Positions 30,001-37,977 of a stretch of DNA of 64,000 bases are shown here, piece by piece; position 1 is the first letter of the stretch; every line of letters starts with the position of its first letter. The stretch spans positions 2,671,501-2,735,500 of the forward strand of contig NZ_CP049783.1 of the NCBI RefSeq assembly GCF_015710975.1. Reading direction: 5' to 3'. The stretch is from Paenibacillus polymyxa. Lineage in GTDB: Bacteria > Bacillota > Bacilli > Paenibacillales > Paenibacillaceae. The notes under the pieces are model-generated. The model searched no databases. It saw only the letters and a program-made list of their open reading frames with translations, and was not told where the DNA came from. The position numbers were made by a program, and so were the translations under genes.

Positions 30001-30198
30001 GGTATGATCCCTATTGCCACAATAGGGGAAATCCTCTTCAAACCGTTGGCAACGACCATTATTTTTGGACTGATCTTTTCGACCATTTTAACCTTGTTTG
30101 TTGTACCGACTCTGTATATGGTCGTAGCTCATCTGAAGCTGAAGCGGAAGCAGAAGCAGGAAAAGTCTATAAATACCGATAGCTCATTGACCATGTAG
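27088..30198 (+). CDS. RND-family efflux pump (AcrB/SwrC type)
   Basis: Proton-driven inner-membrane exporter of 1036 residues, the full size for an HAE1-like RND pump. It has a first transmembrane helix, a large extracytoplasmic domain, a central bundle (about residues 330-480), a second extracytoplasmic domain (about 570-850) and a final bundle. The proton-relay motif LGILVDDAVVVNDNIERR is intact. SwrC of Bacillus subtilis, a relative, exports surfactin and similar amphiphiles; in a polymyxin-type strain, lipopeptides are plausible cargo. Coupled to the adaptor gene by a four-base overlap and followed by a terminator. Confidence 0.93.
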   Translation: MIKYIVKKQKITLIFFGMCILLGLFNFTSLPKQEQPDVIPMTASVTTIYPGASPERIEQTITKIMEQKIKAVQGVKTISSTSSKGQSSIIIEALNDADPTKVWADLRTKVEDAQSELPEDAMQPMINDSMTSSFIGSYAITSDKVEDLYSLNELMNKWKDQLKTVPGISQVNIQGVPEQEVRVSLDTQKMQQYNLSWEQVVQAIKDENDRVPTGSMDFNERTYQLTVNASTDPSILNNVQISSNDDGFPISLKDIGTASLVFKKAASYTYVNTKPAISISVSGDIGTDVPTVSKATTAKINQLASSLPKNVHFELLFAQNDRVSDIFGNLTKEMIIAILSVIVICTLGLNLLTSAFVALAIPVSIAIGFIFLPMTGTTLNQISVIGLIIVLGILVDDAVVVNDNIERRRSEFGENATEAAIKGTKEVSLSIVTATLATVAAFAPLLFLPGNIGDFIKPIPTVISLTMLASMIMSLTIIPIFRQWYDQRRKGKERNQTVKPPGLLGHQIQSLSNVYSKNWMPKILRRPLLTALVGLMMGTAAYGLLAVVPIQLFPESDQADATISVTMPEGTSLQATNRVINEIGMWVKKQPETERLSATAGGGAPQMYSDVAGGHGSGGAVNGQLAVVGKEGLFDLQKTVDSWTHTLQAKYPSALISIRVPQLGIPVGSAVSIRMKGEDIDKLQNMTAKVKEMVAATPGAVDVTDNMGMQSYNLNFQVNPQALDKYRVSYSNLTRTLLLMGDGVNVTDFDTGKELLDINIYMNKPNDDPEVLFQQLSVTNAAKEQIPLSQLVTMKPDFSIQQIHRYDLERTVTISANANGRTATELTNDIRSKLTHTQFEPGYTWEMGGETSAQSDIFTDLGKLAIIVVFLILLLITMQFYSVSTPFIIMTTVYLAAAGGILGSFISGMPIGFMSIMGIISLAGIVVRNGIVLIEFIEDARREGAELTDAILMACSARFRPILLTSLTAIVGMIPIATIGEILFKPLATTIIFGLIFSTILTLFVVPTLYMVVAHLKLKRKQKQEKSINTDSSLTM

Positions 30199-30242
30199 GT
30201 AAATACAGATAAGAATATACTGCAATTTTTCTTATAAATACG

Positions 30243-30282
30243 GATCGTACATGAGGCGAATGTCTTTATGTACGATCTTTTT
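30243..30282 (+). terminator. Terminator of the RND operon
   Basis: Perfect 10-base stem GATCGTACAT with ATGTACGATC, then five T. The core TCGTACA is shared with the terminator at 25533. Confidence 0.85.
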
Positions 30283-30305
30283 ATTTGTTGACAGAGTCAA
30301 CAAAT
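30283..30305 (+). promoter_or_regulatory. Palindromic MarR operator
   Basis: ATTTGTTGAC and GTCAACAAAT form perfect 10-base arms around AGA. It overlaps the -35 TTGACA (30288-30293), whose partner TACTAT lies at 30311-30316, 17 bases away. Autoregulation by the MarR protein encoded 45 bases downstream is the obvious inference. Confidence 0.65.
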
Positions 30306-30350
30306 ATCATTACTATAATTGTTGCAAAAGTCCACTAAATAGGGGGAGTT

Positions 30351-30812
30351 ATGGTCAATATCGATGCTAATATCATAGCGGATATGAGGCGTTTTAATCG
30401 GTTCTATACGAATTTACTTGGTGTTTTAGACAGACATGTGCTGGATAGCGGATATTCCTTTACCGAGGCACGTGTCATTATAGAGATCGGGTTGATCGAA
30501 CCGTGTATTGCGAATACTCTGGTCGAATCTCTTCAAATTGATCGCAGCTATATGAGCAGGATCATTGCTAAATTTTGCAAAGAGGGCTTTCTTGTTAAGG
30601 AAAATTCAACGTTGGATAATAGAACAAATCTAATTCGTCTGACACCCAAAGGAAAAACGTTCTACAACCAATTGAATGAAAGATCTGATGAACAAATTCT
30701 AAGATTAGTTCAAGGACTTTCAGAAGAAGAGATTACAGAATTACATGCATCTATGTTGTTAATTCAGAAGAAATTGGATATTTCGGAGAGGATACAGAAT
30801 GATACGATTTGA
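30351..30812 (+). CDS. MarR-family transcriptional regulator
   Basis: 153 residues with a winged-helix core: the segment LVESLQIDRSYMSRIIAKFCKEGFLVKEN is the recognition helix and its wing approach, and DNRTNLIRLTPKG is the wing. AGGGGGAG precedes the ATG. It overlaps the next gene by 14 bases, so the two are translated together and the regulator probably controls the PLP enzyme. A perfect palindrome covers its own promoter. Ligand unknown. Confidence 0.9.
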   Translation: MVNIDANIIADMRRFNRFYTNLLGVLDRHVLDSGYSFTEARVIIEIGLIEPCIANTLVESLQIDRSYMSRIIAKFCKEGFLVKENSTLDNRTNLIRLTPKGKTFYNQLNERSDEQILRLVQGLSEEEITELHASMLLIQKKLDISERIQNDTI

Positions 30813-31836
30813 ATGCGACTATACCGAAGGTGCTCATGAGCGTATTTTAAAGCGACTACTGGAGACGAATGAGGAACAAACCCCAGGCTATGGTGTGGAC
30901 GATCATTGTGAAAAAGCCAAATCTTATATTAAAAAAGCATGTGACTCCGAAAATGCGGATGTACACTTTTTGGTTGGAGGTACACAGACCAATACAACGG
31001 TCATTTCTTCGATTTTGCGTCCGCATCAAGGTGTCATTGCGGCAACTTCTGGGCATATTGCTGTGCATGAGACCGGAGCAATTGAGGCTACTGGACATAA
31101 AGTACTGACATTGCCAAGCGAGGATGGGAAAATCCGGGGTGAACAGGTAAAGGAACTGTACGACGCTCACTGGAGTGATTCTGCTCCTGAGCATTGTGTA
31201 CAGCCCGGGATGGTTTATATTTCTCAACCGACCGAGAATGGAACGATCTATAGCCGATCGGAGCTGGAAGTGTTAAGTAAAGTCTGTCGTGAATATGGTT
31301 TACCGCTGTTTATAGATGGAGCCCGCTTAGGCTATGGTTTGGTTGCAGAGGATAGTGATGCATCTTTGGCAGATATAGCCAAGCTGTGCGATGTGTTTTA
31401 TATAGGCGGCACTAAAATTGGAGCAATGATGGGCGAAGCCGTAGTTATCCTAAATGATGCTTTGAAACAAGATTTCAGATACATGATCAAGCAAAAAGGA
31501 GGGCTGCTGGCTAAGGGGAGAATGCTGGGCATTCAGTTTGAAACGCTGTTTGAAGACGGTTTATACTTTGAGATTTCCAAACACGCCATAGATATGGCCA
31601 TGCTGCTGCAAAAAGGATTATCCGAGCAAGGATTTTCTTTCCAATATCATTCAACAACCAATCAGCAGTTTCCGATTATTGCAGATCGTATATTACAGGC
31701 ATTGAGCGAAAAATATACTTACTCCTTTTGGGAAAAGACTGATGATACCCATACTGCTGTTCGATTCTGCACCAGTTGGGCCACAAAGAAAGAAAATATT
31801 GAAATGCTGCTACAGGATATCAAAGCATTACAATAA
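30799..31836 (+). CDS. Threonine-aldolase-like PLP enzyme
   Basis: 345 residues, fold-type I PLP enzyme of the beta-eliminating lyase/threonine aldolase family, which cleaves threonine or allo-threonine to glycine and acetaldehyde or acts on related beta-hydroxy amino acids. Visible landmarks: GGTQTN near residue 60 for phosphate binding, the substrate-side H90 in HIAVHETGA, D173 in FIDGARLGYG, and the Schiff-base K206 in YIGGTKIGAMMGE. Its start lies inside the marR gene. A dedicated regulator suggests a catabolic or protective role rather than housekeeping glycine synthesis; the precise substrate is open. Confidence 0.85.
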   Translation: MIRFECDYTEGAHERILKRLLETNEEQTPGYGVDDHCEKAKSYIKKACDSENADVHFLVGGTQTNTTVISSILRPHQGVIAATSGHIAVHETGAIEATGHKVLTLPSEDGKIRGEQVKELYDAHWSDSAPEHCVQPGMVYISQPTENGTIYSRSELEVLSKVCREYGLPLFIDGARLGYGLVAEDSDASLADIAKLCDVFYIGGTKIGAMMGEAVVILNDALKQDFRYMIKQKGGLLAKGRMLGIQFETLFEDGLYFEISKHAIDMAMLLQKGLSEQGFSFQYHSTTNQQFPIIADRILQALSEKYTYSFWEKTDDTHTAVRFCTSWATKKENIEMLLQDIKALQ

Positions 31837-31893
31837 AGGTCATGGATAAACGATGAATATCATCTTGAAATTATAGAATGGATGATGTAATAG

Positions 31894-31936
31894 GCCATAC
31901 TTCGTTGCATACATTGCAGCGAAGTATGGCTTTTTT
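31894..31936 (+). terminator. Terminator of the marR-aldolase operon
   Basis: Stem GCCATACTTCG (31894-31904) with CGAAGTATGGC (31920-31930), then six T. Confidence 0.85.
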
Positions 31937-32063
31937 GTTATGTAATTTACCTAATCCAAGTGGCTTGTCTTTAGTTCCATGAAAGAGCAAGCAGATATAA
32001 AAATGGAAAAACAAGACAAGAGTGGATGTATAAAATTAACGCCTAATTATTTACACTGAATAC

Positions 32064-32903
32064 CTATCGAACCTGTTTACGGTATTGAAGAGGGGAGAGT
32101 CCGGTTATTTTTTTAAAGATTTTATTAAAATGTGAGGCATGACCGAAGCCGACATCCTCCGCAATGTGCTGGATTTTGTCTTTGGTAGTTCGCAGTCTGG
32201 TTTGAGCCGCCCTGACCCTCACTACGCGGATGTACTCGCTGAAATGAAAGCCAGTCAATTTCAGAAAGATGCGGCTTAGGTAAGCCGGACTAATAAAAAA
32301 GCAGGCGGCCACTTGTTCGAGAGTTAACGGCTCATTGAAATGGTCCTGAATAAAAGACGAGATTTCTGTGATTTTCTGATGCATGGGATGAGAGGAAACA
32401 AGTTCACTACGCTCGGCCGCTTCCGATCGGTGCACCAGGATAAGCATTTCCAGCAGCAAATGCTGTACACAGCGGTCATGCAGAGGCTGCTTATTCCTAC
32501 ATTCGGTATTCATTTGTAGGAACAGCCGTTCAACTTCGACTTGCTCTCTAGCCGGTAAGCGAAGCAATGCAGATTGCTGGTACGGCGGTAGATCCAGAAT
32601 GTCATGATCCTGCTGTGGGAGAAACGTCGGGGAAAAATGAATCAAAATGCGTTCTGTTTCCTCCAATTGTGTACTGGCGGTAGAGTGTAAGTCATGAGGG
32701 AGGATGAATATCAGATCGCCCTTGCGAGCGGTGTATACCTTGCCGTTCATAAAGTAGATGCGTTCGCCCTGCAGCAAAAAATACAGCTCATAATTGTCAT
32801 GAACATGAGGTCTGGGCATAACGGTGAAGCCGGTACGGTAGATGTGATGAATGGAGAATTGTTGTTCTCCGATGACATATTTGTCTTCCTTCATTTCATT
32901 CAT
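32064..32903 (-). CDS. AraC-family regulator, divergent from the pectinase gene
   Basis: 279 residues. The N-terminal cupin-like sensor (HVHDNYELYFLLQGERIYFM and the GDLIFILPHDLHS strand) is followed by the AraC double helix-turn-helix at the C-terminus (LTLEQVAACFFISPAYLSRIF and IAEDVGFGHASHFNKIFKK). I set the start at 32903, where AAGGAAG precedes the ATG. The frame stays open for 139 more codons, but that part runs antisense through the start of the pectinase gene and looks non-coding. The head-to-head layout suggests it activates the pectinase gene in response to a pectin-derived sugar. Confidence 0.88.
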   Translation of the reverse strand: MNEMKEDKYVIGEQQFSIHHIYRTGFTVMPRPHVHDNYELYFLLQGERIYFMNGKVYTARKGDLIFILPHDLHSTASTQLEETERILIHFSPTFLPQQDHDILDLPPYQQSALLRLPAREQVEVERLFLQMNTECRNKQPLHDRCVQHLLLEMLILVHRSEAAERSELVSSHPMHQKITEISSFIQDHFNEPLTLEQVAACFFISPAYLSRIFLKLTGFHFSEYIRVVRVRAAQTRLRTTKDKIQHIAEDVGFGHASHFNKIFKKITGLSPLQYRKQVR

Positions 32904-32997
32904 GTGCTTCTTCCTTTGCCAATTAAGATAAGTAAGCGCATTCATATATCCATAGTATATATGACACCTGCCCACGGTAAAAGCGGAAAAGATTGAT

Positions 32998-33009
32998 GAA
33001 AGGAGGTGA
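32998..33009 (+). promoter_or_regulatory. Orphan strong Shine-Dalgarno in the pectinase leader (STAB-SD-like)
   Basis: GAAAGGAGGTGA, identical to the 12-mer in the xynA leader (14553). No reading frame with a suitable start follows, and the real start of the next gene, with its own GGGAGG, is about 80 bases downstream. A role in protecting the mRNA 5' end is inferred. Confidence 0.5.
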
Positions 33010-33090
33010 AGACACTTCTGAACGTCTCGGATCATTCTTTTATAAAAGTATGCGCTGATGTGAAAGAAAATCTTAGGGAGGAAACAGAAT

Positions 33091-36000
33091 ATGAGCAAGC
33101 AGCGTACATGGAGAAAGGTGCTATGTAATGTGGTTGTGGGTTCAATGTTGTTGACCTTGTGCCCACCATTGATCCAAGCAGAGACTGCGGTAGGGACAGA
33201 GATGGGGAAAGTGGAGAAAGTAGAAAATATAGCGACGAATATCCCGGCGTTTCCGGGGGCTGAAGGTGGCGGTAAATATGTTACCGGTGGACGCGGAGGT
33301 GAAGTATACGAAGTTACCACGCTGGCAGACTACGGCAAAGGTGAGCAGGTGATCCCCGGATCTCTTCGTGCAGCGGTCAGCTCCGATAATCGGACGGTCG
33401 TATTCCGGGTGGGTGGAACCATTCATCTGAAGGAGCCACTTAAAATCCTGGGCAACAACCTGACGGTTGCAGGTCAGACAGCTCCTGGCGATGGTATAAC
33501 TGTAAGCGATTACACGACAGGGATTGATGCAGATAACGTTATTCTCCGTTACCTGCGTTTTCGATTAACCGACCGTTATCCCAGTGAGGATGACGCATTA
33601 GGATCCAGATATCATAAAAACATTATGATTGATCACTGTTCCTTTAGCTGGTCTGTGGATGAGGTACTGAGTCTGTACGATAACGTAAATACGACGGTAC
33701 AATGGTCCATTGCGTCCGAAAGTATGCTAATGACCACGCACCAAAAAGGTCGCCACGGCTATGGCGGCATATGGGGTGGTCGAAATTCCACCTATCATCA
33801 TAACTTGTTGGCACACAATGCAAGCCGCAACCCGCGTTTCCCAACCGATAAAAAACAAATCGACGCTGTGGAAATGACCAATAATGTCATTTATAACTGG
33901 GGATTTTTCTCTTCCTATGGCGGCGGTGAAGGATCGTATAATGTGCTGAATAACTATTATAAGTATGGCCCCAACACATATAAAGACGTTCGCGGTCAAA
34001 TCTTTGTAGACGTGGGAAGTAAAAAATATAAAACACGCATGTTTATTGGTGGCAACTACATGTACGGCAACGAATCGGTTACTAAGGACAACTGGCAGCT
34101 TGGAACATCCATTGGATCGATTATTGACCCTTCCACTCGTTTGGCAGAGCCGATTGAAGTCAGAGGGGAATACGACAACGGAATTTCACCAGATGCGTAT
34201 GGACCATATCAGGCGGCAGATGCGCAGACCGCATATACTGAGGTGCTCGCCGGCTCAGGAGCCACACTGCCAAGAAGAGATGCGGTGGACGCTCGAATTA
34301 TGAATGATGTGAAGAATGGAACGGGTGCGTTTATCAACTCCCCGCGTGAAGCAGGCTGGATTTACGATGATTATAGCGTAACCACCACGGAGCTTACTGA
34401 CAGTGATCATGATGGTATACCGGATGAATGGGAACGCGCTCATGGGCTGGACCCCAATAATGCTGACGACCGCAACGGTCAGGAGCTTGCCGGTACAGGC
34501 GAGTATGCTCATTTTGCCAAGGGCTATACGAATTTAGAGGTTTATTTAAATGATCTCATTGAGAAGCTGTCCAATGGCAGTGAGGTGGATAATCCGGAGG
34601 CCTTCGTTCAGGTATCGGATGAAGGTGGACGTTCACTGAAGCATAACGATATTTTGGAAGCCGGACGTGATGCGACCATAACTGCAACGGCCAAGGATCA
34701 AGATGGCATTGCTCACGTTGAATTTGTCATTGACGGTAAACTTGCTGGAAAAGTAGAGGGTGCGCCTTATCAAATCAGTTGGAATCATGTGACGGACGGC
34801 ACCCATTACATTATTGCACGGGTGACAGACCGCAAGGGGACTGCTACATTTTCCAATCCTGTCACCATCCATGTCAACACGACTGCACCAACGGGGAACT
34901 GGCTCAGCGAAGAGGTTGGCTCTGATGGTAACGATGGCTATATCAAAGGGCATACTCAGGTATTAAAAGAAGATGCAAACAGCAGCAGTATCCGACTGAA
35001 ATCGGCGGGGGATATTGACGGAAAAGCTGATCTTTTCCATTATGCTTATCAGAAATGGGAGGGAGACGGTGAAATTACAGCTCGTGTGGAGAAGATTACC
35101 CCTGTGGATGATAATGCCGAGGCAGGGGTAATGATTCGTGAATCGCTGAAGCCTGGATCAAAAATGGCCTTTATGTCTTTAGCATTTGTTAAATATGGTA
35201 AACAGGGGATTCTTATCAGTCGTGATCAAACAGATGGTAAAACCACGCGTGCGTCAATGGAGACGTTTATTCCAACGCCATATTCGGTTCGTCTTGTGCG
35301 ACAGGGGCAAAAGCTTACCGGATGGGTATCCGCAGACGGTGTGACGAACTGGGAGAAGGTTGGTGAAACCGTTATAGATTTGCCGGATTATCAACCGCTA
35401 TTGTTCGGGTTAGCTACTGATGCATCCAAACAACAAAATGAAGTGTGGAATTACAATACGTCGGAATTCAGCAATGTTAAGGTCCGCAAGCTAACAGACT
35501 CAGGAGGAACTTCTCCCACTAGTGTGGTTGTATCGACCTATGGCCCTGCTGACTACATCTCTCTCCAGGCAGCTATTGATGCAGTCCCTGACAACAGCAA
35601 CACAAGGACTGTTATCCATCTCAAAAACGGTACGTACCGTGAAAAAATAAAGGTGAATTCCTCCAAAAAAAATCTGAGTATTATCGGGGAAGATCGGGAT
35701 AAAACGATCATTGCTTTTGATGATACGGCCAAGACCGTAGTGGACGGAAAAGAATTAGGAACGAGCAATAGCTATACTATGCGTGTGCAAAGTCCTGACT
35801 TTGTGTTGGAAAATGTGACGGTCGCCAACACAGAAGGGACCGGGCAGGTGCAGGCTGTAGCGTTATATGCCGAAGGTGATCGTGGAAAGTATCACAATGT
35901 CAAAATTACTGGCCTACAGGATACACTGCTCGTGAACCGTGGCAGACAATATTTTAAGGACAGTTACATCAGTGGCAGTGTAGATTTTATATTTGGCAAT

Positions 36001-36408
36001 GCCCCTGCCGTGTTTGATAATTCGATCATACACAGCCTGCGTGCCGGATACGTAACAGCCGCTTCAACGGAAGAGAACCAGCCAGGTTTTGTATTTACTC
36101 AGTGTCGTCTGACAACCGAAGCTGGCTTGACAGGCAAGGTGGATCTTGGGCGACCATGGCGTCCTTACGCACATGTTACTTTTTTGAAAACCTATATGGA
36201 TGACCATATCAAGCCAGGTGGTTGGAACAATTGGGGTAAGGAATCCAATGAGCAGACTGCAAGATTTGGAGAGTACGATAACTTTGGACCAGGTGCAGAA
36301 AGCAGCGGGCGTGTACCTTGGGCCAAACAGCTTACGGCTGACGAAGCAAACCAGTACACTGTTGAAGCTGTTCTGAGCGGGACAGATCATTGGAATTGGC
36401 GTCTATAA
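33091..36408 (+). CDS. Secreted pectate lyase - pectin methylesterase fusion (PL1-like + CE8)
   Basis: 1105 residues, exported by a signal peptide (about 1-30). Order: a PL1-like parallel beta-helix (about 50-420; right-handed repeats, VSDYTTGIDADNVILRYLRF and NPRFP); a Ca-binding segment with DSDHDGIPDEWE near 437; an Ig-like domain (about 505-600); a concanavalin-like or DUF1349-type domain (about 605-800); and a CE8 pectin methylesterase (about 808-1105). The esterase retains GTYREKI, QDTL with D944, DFIFG with D965, and LGRPWRP. The methylesterase would free carboxylates for the lyase to cleave, so both steps of methylated-pectin breakdown are tethered in one chain. GGGAGG precedes the ATG. 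Domain calls at both ends are firm; the middle modules are less certain. Confidence 0.9.
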   Translation: MSKQRTWRKVLCNVVVGSMLLTLCPPLIQAETAVGTEMGKVEKVENIATNIPAFPGAEGGGKYVTGGRGGEVYEVTTLADYGKGEQVIPGSLRAAVSSDNRTVVFRVGGTIHLKEPLKILGNNLTVAGQTAPGDGITVSDYTTGIDADNVILRYLRFRLTDRYPSEDDALGSRYHKNIMIDHCSFSWSVDEVLSLYDNVNTTVQWSIASESMLMTTHQKGRHGYGGIWGGRNSTYHHNLLAHNASRNPRFPTDKKQIDAVEMTNNVIYNWGFFSSYGGGEGSYNVLNNYYKYGPNTYKDVRGQIFVDVGSKKYKTRMFIGGNYMYGNESVTKDNWQLGTSIGSIIDPSTRLAEPIEVRGEYDNGISPDAYGPYQAADAQTAYTEVLAGSGATLPRRDAVDARIMNDVKNGTGAFINSPREAGWIYDDYSVTTTELTDSDHDGIPDEWERAHGLDPNNADDRNGQELAGTGEYAHFAKGYTNLEVYLNDLIEKLSNGSEVDNPEAFVQVSDEGGRSLKHNDILEAGRDATITATAKDQDGIAHVEFVIDGKLAGKVEGAPYQISWNHVTDGTHYIIARVTDRKGTATFSNPVTIHVNTTAPTGNWLSEEVGSDGNDGYIKGHTQVLKEDANSSSIRLKSAGDIDGKADLFHYAYQKWEGDGEITARVEKITPVDDNAEAGVMIRESLKPGSKMAFMSLAFVKYGKQGILISRDQTDGKTTRASMETFIPTPYSVRLVRQGQKLTGWVSADGVTNWEKVGETVIDLPDYQPLLFGLATDASKQQNEVWNYNTSEFSNVKVRKLTDSGGTSPTSVVVSTYGPADYISLQAAIDAVPDNSNTRTVIHLKNGTYREKIKVNSSKKNLSIIGEDRDKTIIAFDDTAKTVVDGKELGTSNSYTMRVQSPDFVLENVTVANTEGTGQVQAVALYAEGDRGKYHNVKITGLQDTLLVNRGRQYFKDSYISGSVDFIFGNAPAVFDNSIIHSLRAGYVTAASTEENQPGFVFTQCRLTTEAGLTGKVDLGRPWRPYAHVTFLKTYMDDHIKPGGWNNWGKESNEQTARFGEYDNFGPGAESSGRVPWAKQLTADEANQYTVEAVLSGTDHWNWRL

Positions 36409-36423
36409 TTGTATATTCAATAG

Positions 36424-36463
36424 ATAAGCGGGGGATGCGCTTCAAGTGTTTTCCCCCGCTTAT
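36424..36463 (+). terminator. Hairpin after the pectinase gene
   Basis: Perfect 12-base stem ATAAGCGGGGGA with TCCCCCGCTTAT. The T tract is poor, so it may act as a terminator or as a 3' stabiliser. Confidence 0.6.
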
Positions 36464-36628
36464 GTGCGTGTTTGTGAGCAATTTTGGATGTGATCCATAC
36501 ATAATCTAAAATTGAAACCATTTGTTTTTATGGTAAATATTTTATATATTGAATGAGGGAAGTGTGTAAATCATCATGGACAAAACTAACATTTTTTCTT
36601 AAATACATTATGTTGTCGGAGGTGTAGG

Positions 36629-37846
36629 ATGGCACGTGTGTTGGTTGTGATCACGCCTGCTGAAGGCCATGTTAACCCGTCATTAGGATTAATTAAGCAA
36701 TTGGTCGATAGGGGAGAGGAAGTAGATTATGTGTGTTCAGAGGAATTTGGTACGAGAATTCAACAAACGGGAGCAAACCTGATCACCTATCCATTTAGTG
36801 TGGATGCATTTATTCACAATCCTGTATTAAAGCCGGCTGAATATAAACATCATTATCAATTCGTGAATATGATCGTTAAAGGTTTGATTGAACCGATTAT
36901 TCCAAAGGTTATGAAAGCAATTGAAAATAAGGTATATGATTATTTGATTTATGACTATTTGATGGGGTGGGGAGGCAAAATTATAGCAGAGAGGCTGGGA
37001 ATACCTGCGGTATGTACGGTCTGTTCGTTTGCTTTCGTAGAGCCTCTGGGTTCTGATCAAGGCGGGGATGATCATGACATAAAAGTGAGAGCGCTTTATG
37101 ATGATACGATGAAAGTAGTACATCAATTAGCTGAGGAGTTTCAGGTTACCGTCCCTGCTATTGATGAACTCGATTCACATTCCCACAGCCTAAAGGTCGT
37201 ATATACAAGCCGTTATTTTCAACCGCAAGCTGAAAAGCTGGATGACAGCTATATTTTTGCAGGTCCATCTATTGTACCACGTAAAGATGCGCCCTCTTTT
37301 CCGTTCGACCAGCTTCGTGCTTTGTATCCGCAGGTTGTTTATATATCATTGGGAACCATTCTTAATAGAGATTTGGAATTTTACAAGCTTTGCTTTGAAG
37401 CATTTCGTGATTTGCCTGTGCAATTTGTACTTTCATCAGGCCAATATGCGGAGATGGAGTTATTGGCGGATGGTATCCCGGACAATTTTATGATCAAGCC
37501 CTATATTCCGCAGTTGGAAATGCTCCAGCGTGTAGATGCATTTATCACACATGGGGGAATGAACAGTGCAAGCGAAGCCTTGTATTACAACGTGCCGATG
37601 GTTCTGGTTCCCATGACATCGGATCAGCCGCTTGTGGCCAATCGGGTCCAAGAACTGGGAGCAGGGATTGCTGTGAATAAAAATGAGCTTACTCCTGCTA
37701 TCTTAAAAGCTGCTTTGGTAGAGGTTTTAAATCAAGCCATCTATAAACAACAGGCGCATGTAATTGGCGAATCACTCCGTAAGGCTGGCGGTTATACGTA
37801 TGCGGTCGATGCAATTATGAGTCGTTTCTCTACTATAAAAAAATAG
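36629..37846 (+). CDS. Second macrolide-type (MGT/YjiC-like) glycosyltransferase
   Basis: 405 residues, GT1 fold. The N-terminal half opens with VVITPAEGHVNPSLG, and the C-terminal half has FITHGGMNSASEALYYNVPMVLVP and SDQPLVANR, the donor-sugar signature. It is a paralogue of the enzyme at 21543-22742, with clear similarity along the whole length but far from identical. GGAGG precedes the ATG. It faces a sugar-efflux MFS gene across a shared terminator. Likely glycosylates a small hydrophobic compound; target unknown. Confidence 0.85.
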   Translation: MARVLVVITPAEGHVNPSLGLIKQLVDRGEEVDYVCSEEFGTRIQQTGANLITYPFSVDAFIHNPVLKPAEYKHHYQFVNMIVKGLIEPIIPKVMKAIENKVYDYLIYDYLMGWGGKIIAERLGIPAVCTVCSFAFVEPLGSDQGGDDHDIKVRALYDDTMKVVHQLAEEFQVTVPAIDELDSHSHSLKVVYTSRYFQPQAEKLDDSYIFAGPSIVPRKDAPSFPFDQLRALYPQVVYISLGTILNRDLEFYKLCFEAFRDLPVQFVLSSGQYAEMELLADGIPDNFMIKPYIPQLEMLQRVDAFITHGGMNSASEALYYNVPMVLVPMTSDQPLVANRVQELGAGIAVNKNELTPAILKAALVEVLNQAIYKQQAHVIGESLRKAGGYTYAVDAIMSRFSTIKK

Positions 37847-37913
37847 GGTGCGTGTGCGTCAGCTCCTGATTATAACCAATTCGGGCTACGCATGGCAGGG
37901 TAGCATAATAAAG

Positions 37914-37967
37914 CAGCACGTAATCGGACTTTAGGTTCTCGTCCAGATTACGTGCTGTTTCTTTTAT
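37914..37967. terminator. Bidirectional terminator
   Basis: Stem CAGCACGTAATC (37914-37925) with GATTACGTGCTG (37946-37957), T-rich after and A-rich before. It lies between convergent glycosyltransferase and MFS genes. Confidence 0.85.
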
Positions 37968-37977
37968 TGATGGTGCT

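Noticed and set aside
32996..33058. 20-codon frame starting at ATG 32996
   Set aside because: It overlaps the AGGAGG instead of following it, and has no suitable ribosome-binding site of its own.
32904..33320. N-terminal extension of the AraC-type regulator
   Set aside because: The extra 139 codons overlap the pectinase gene antisense, lack regulator homology, and a good ribosome-binding site exists at the internal ATG.
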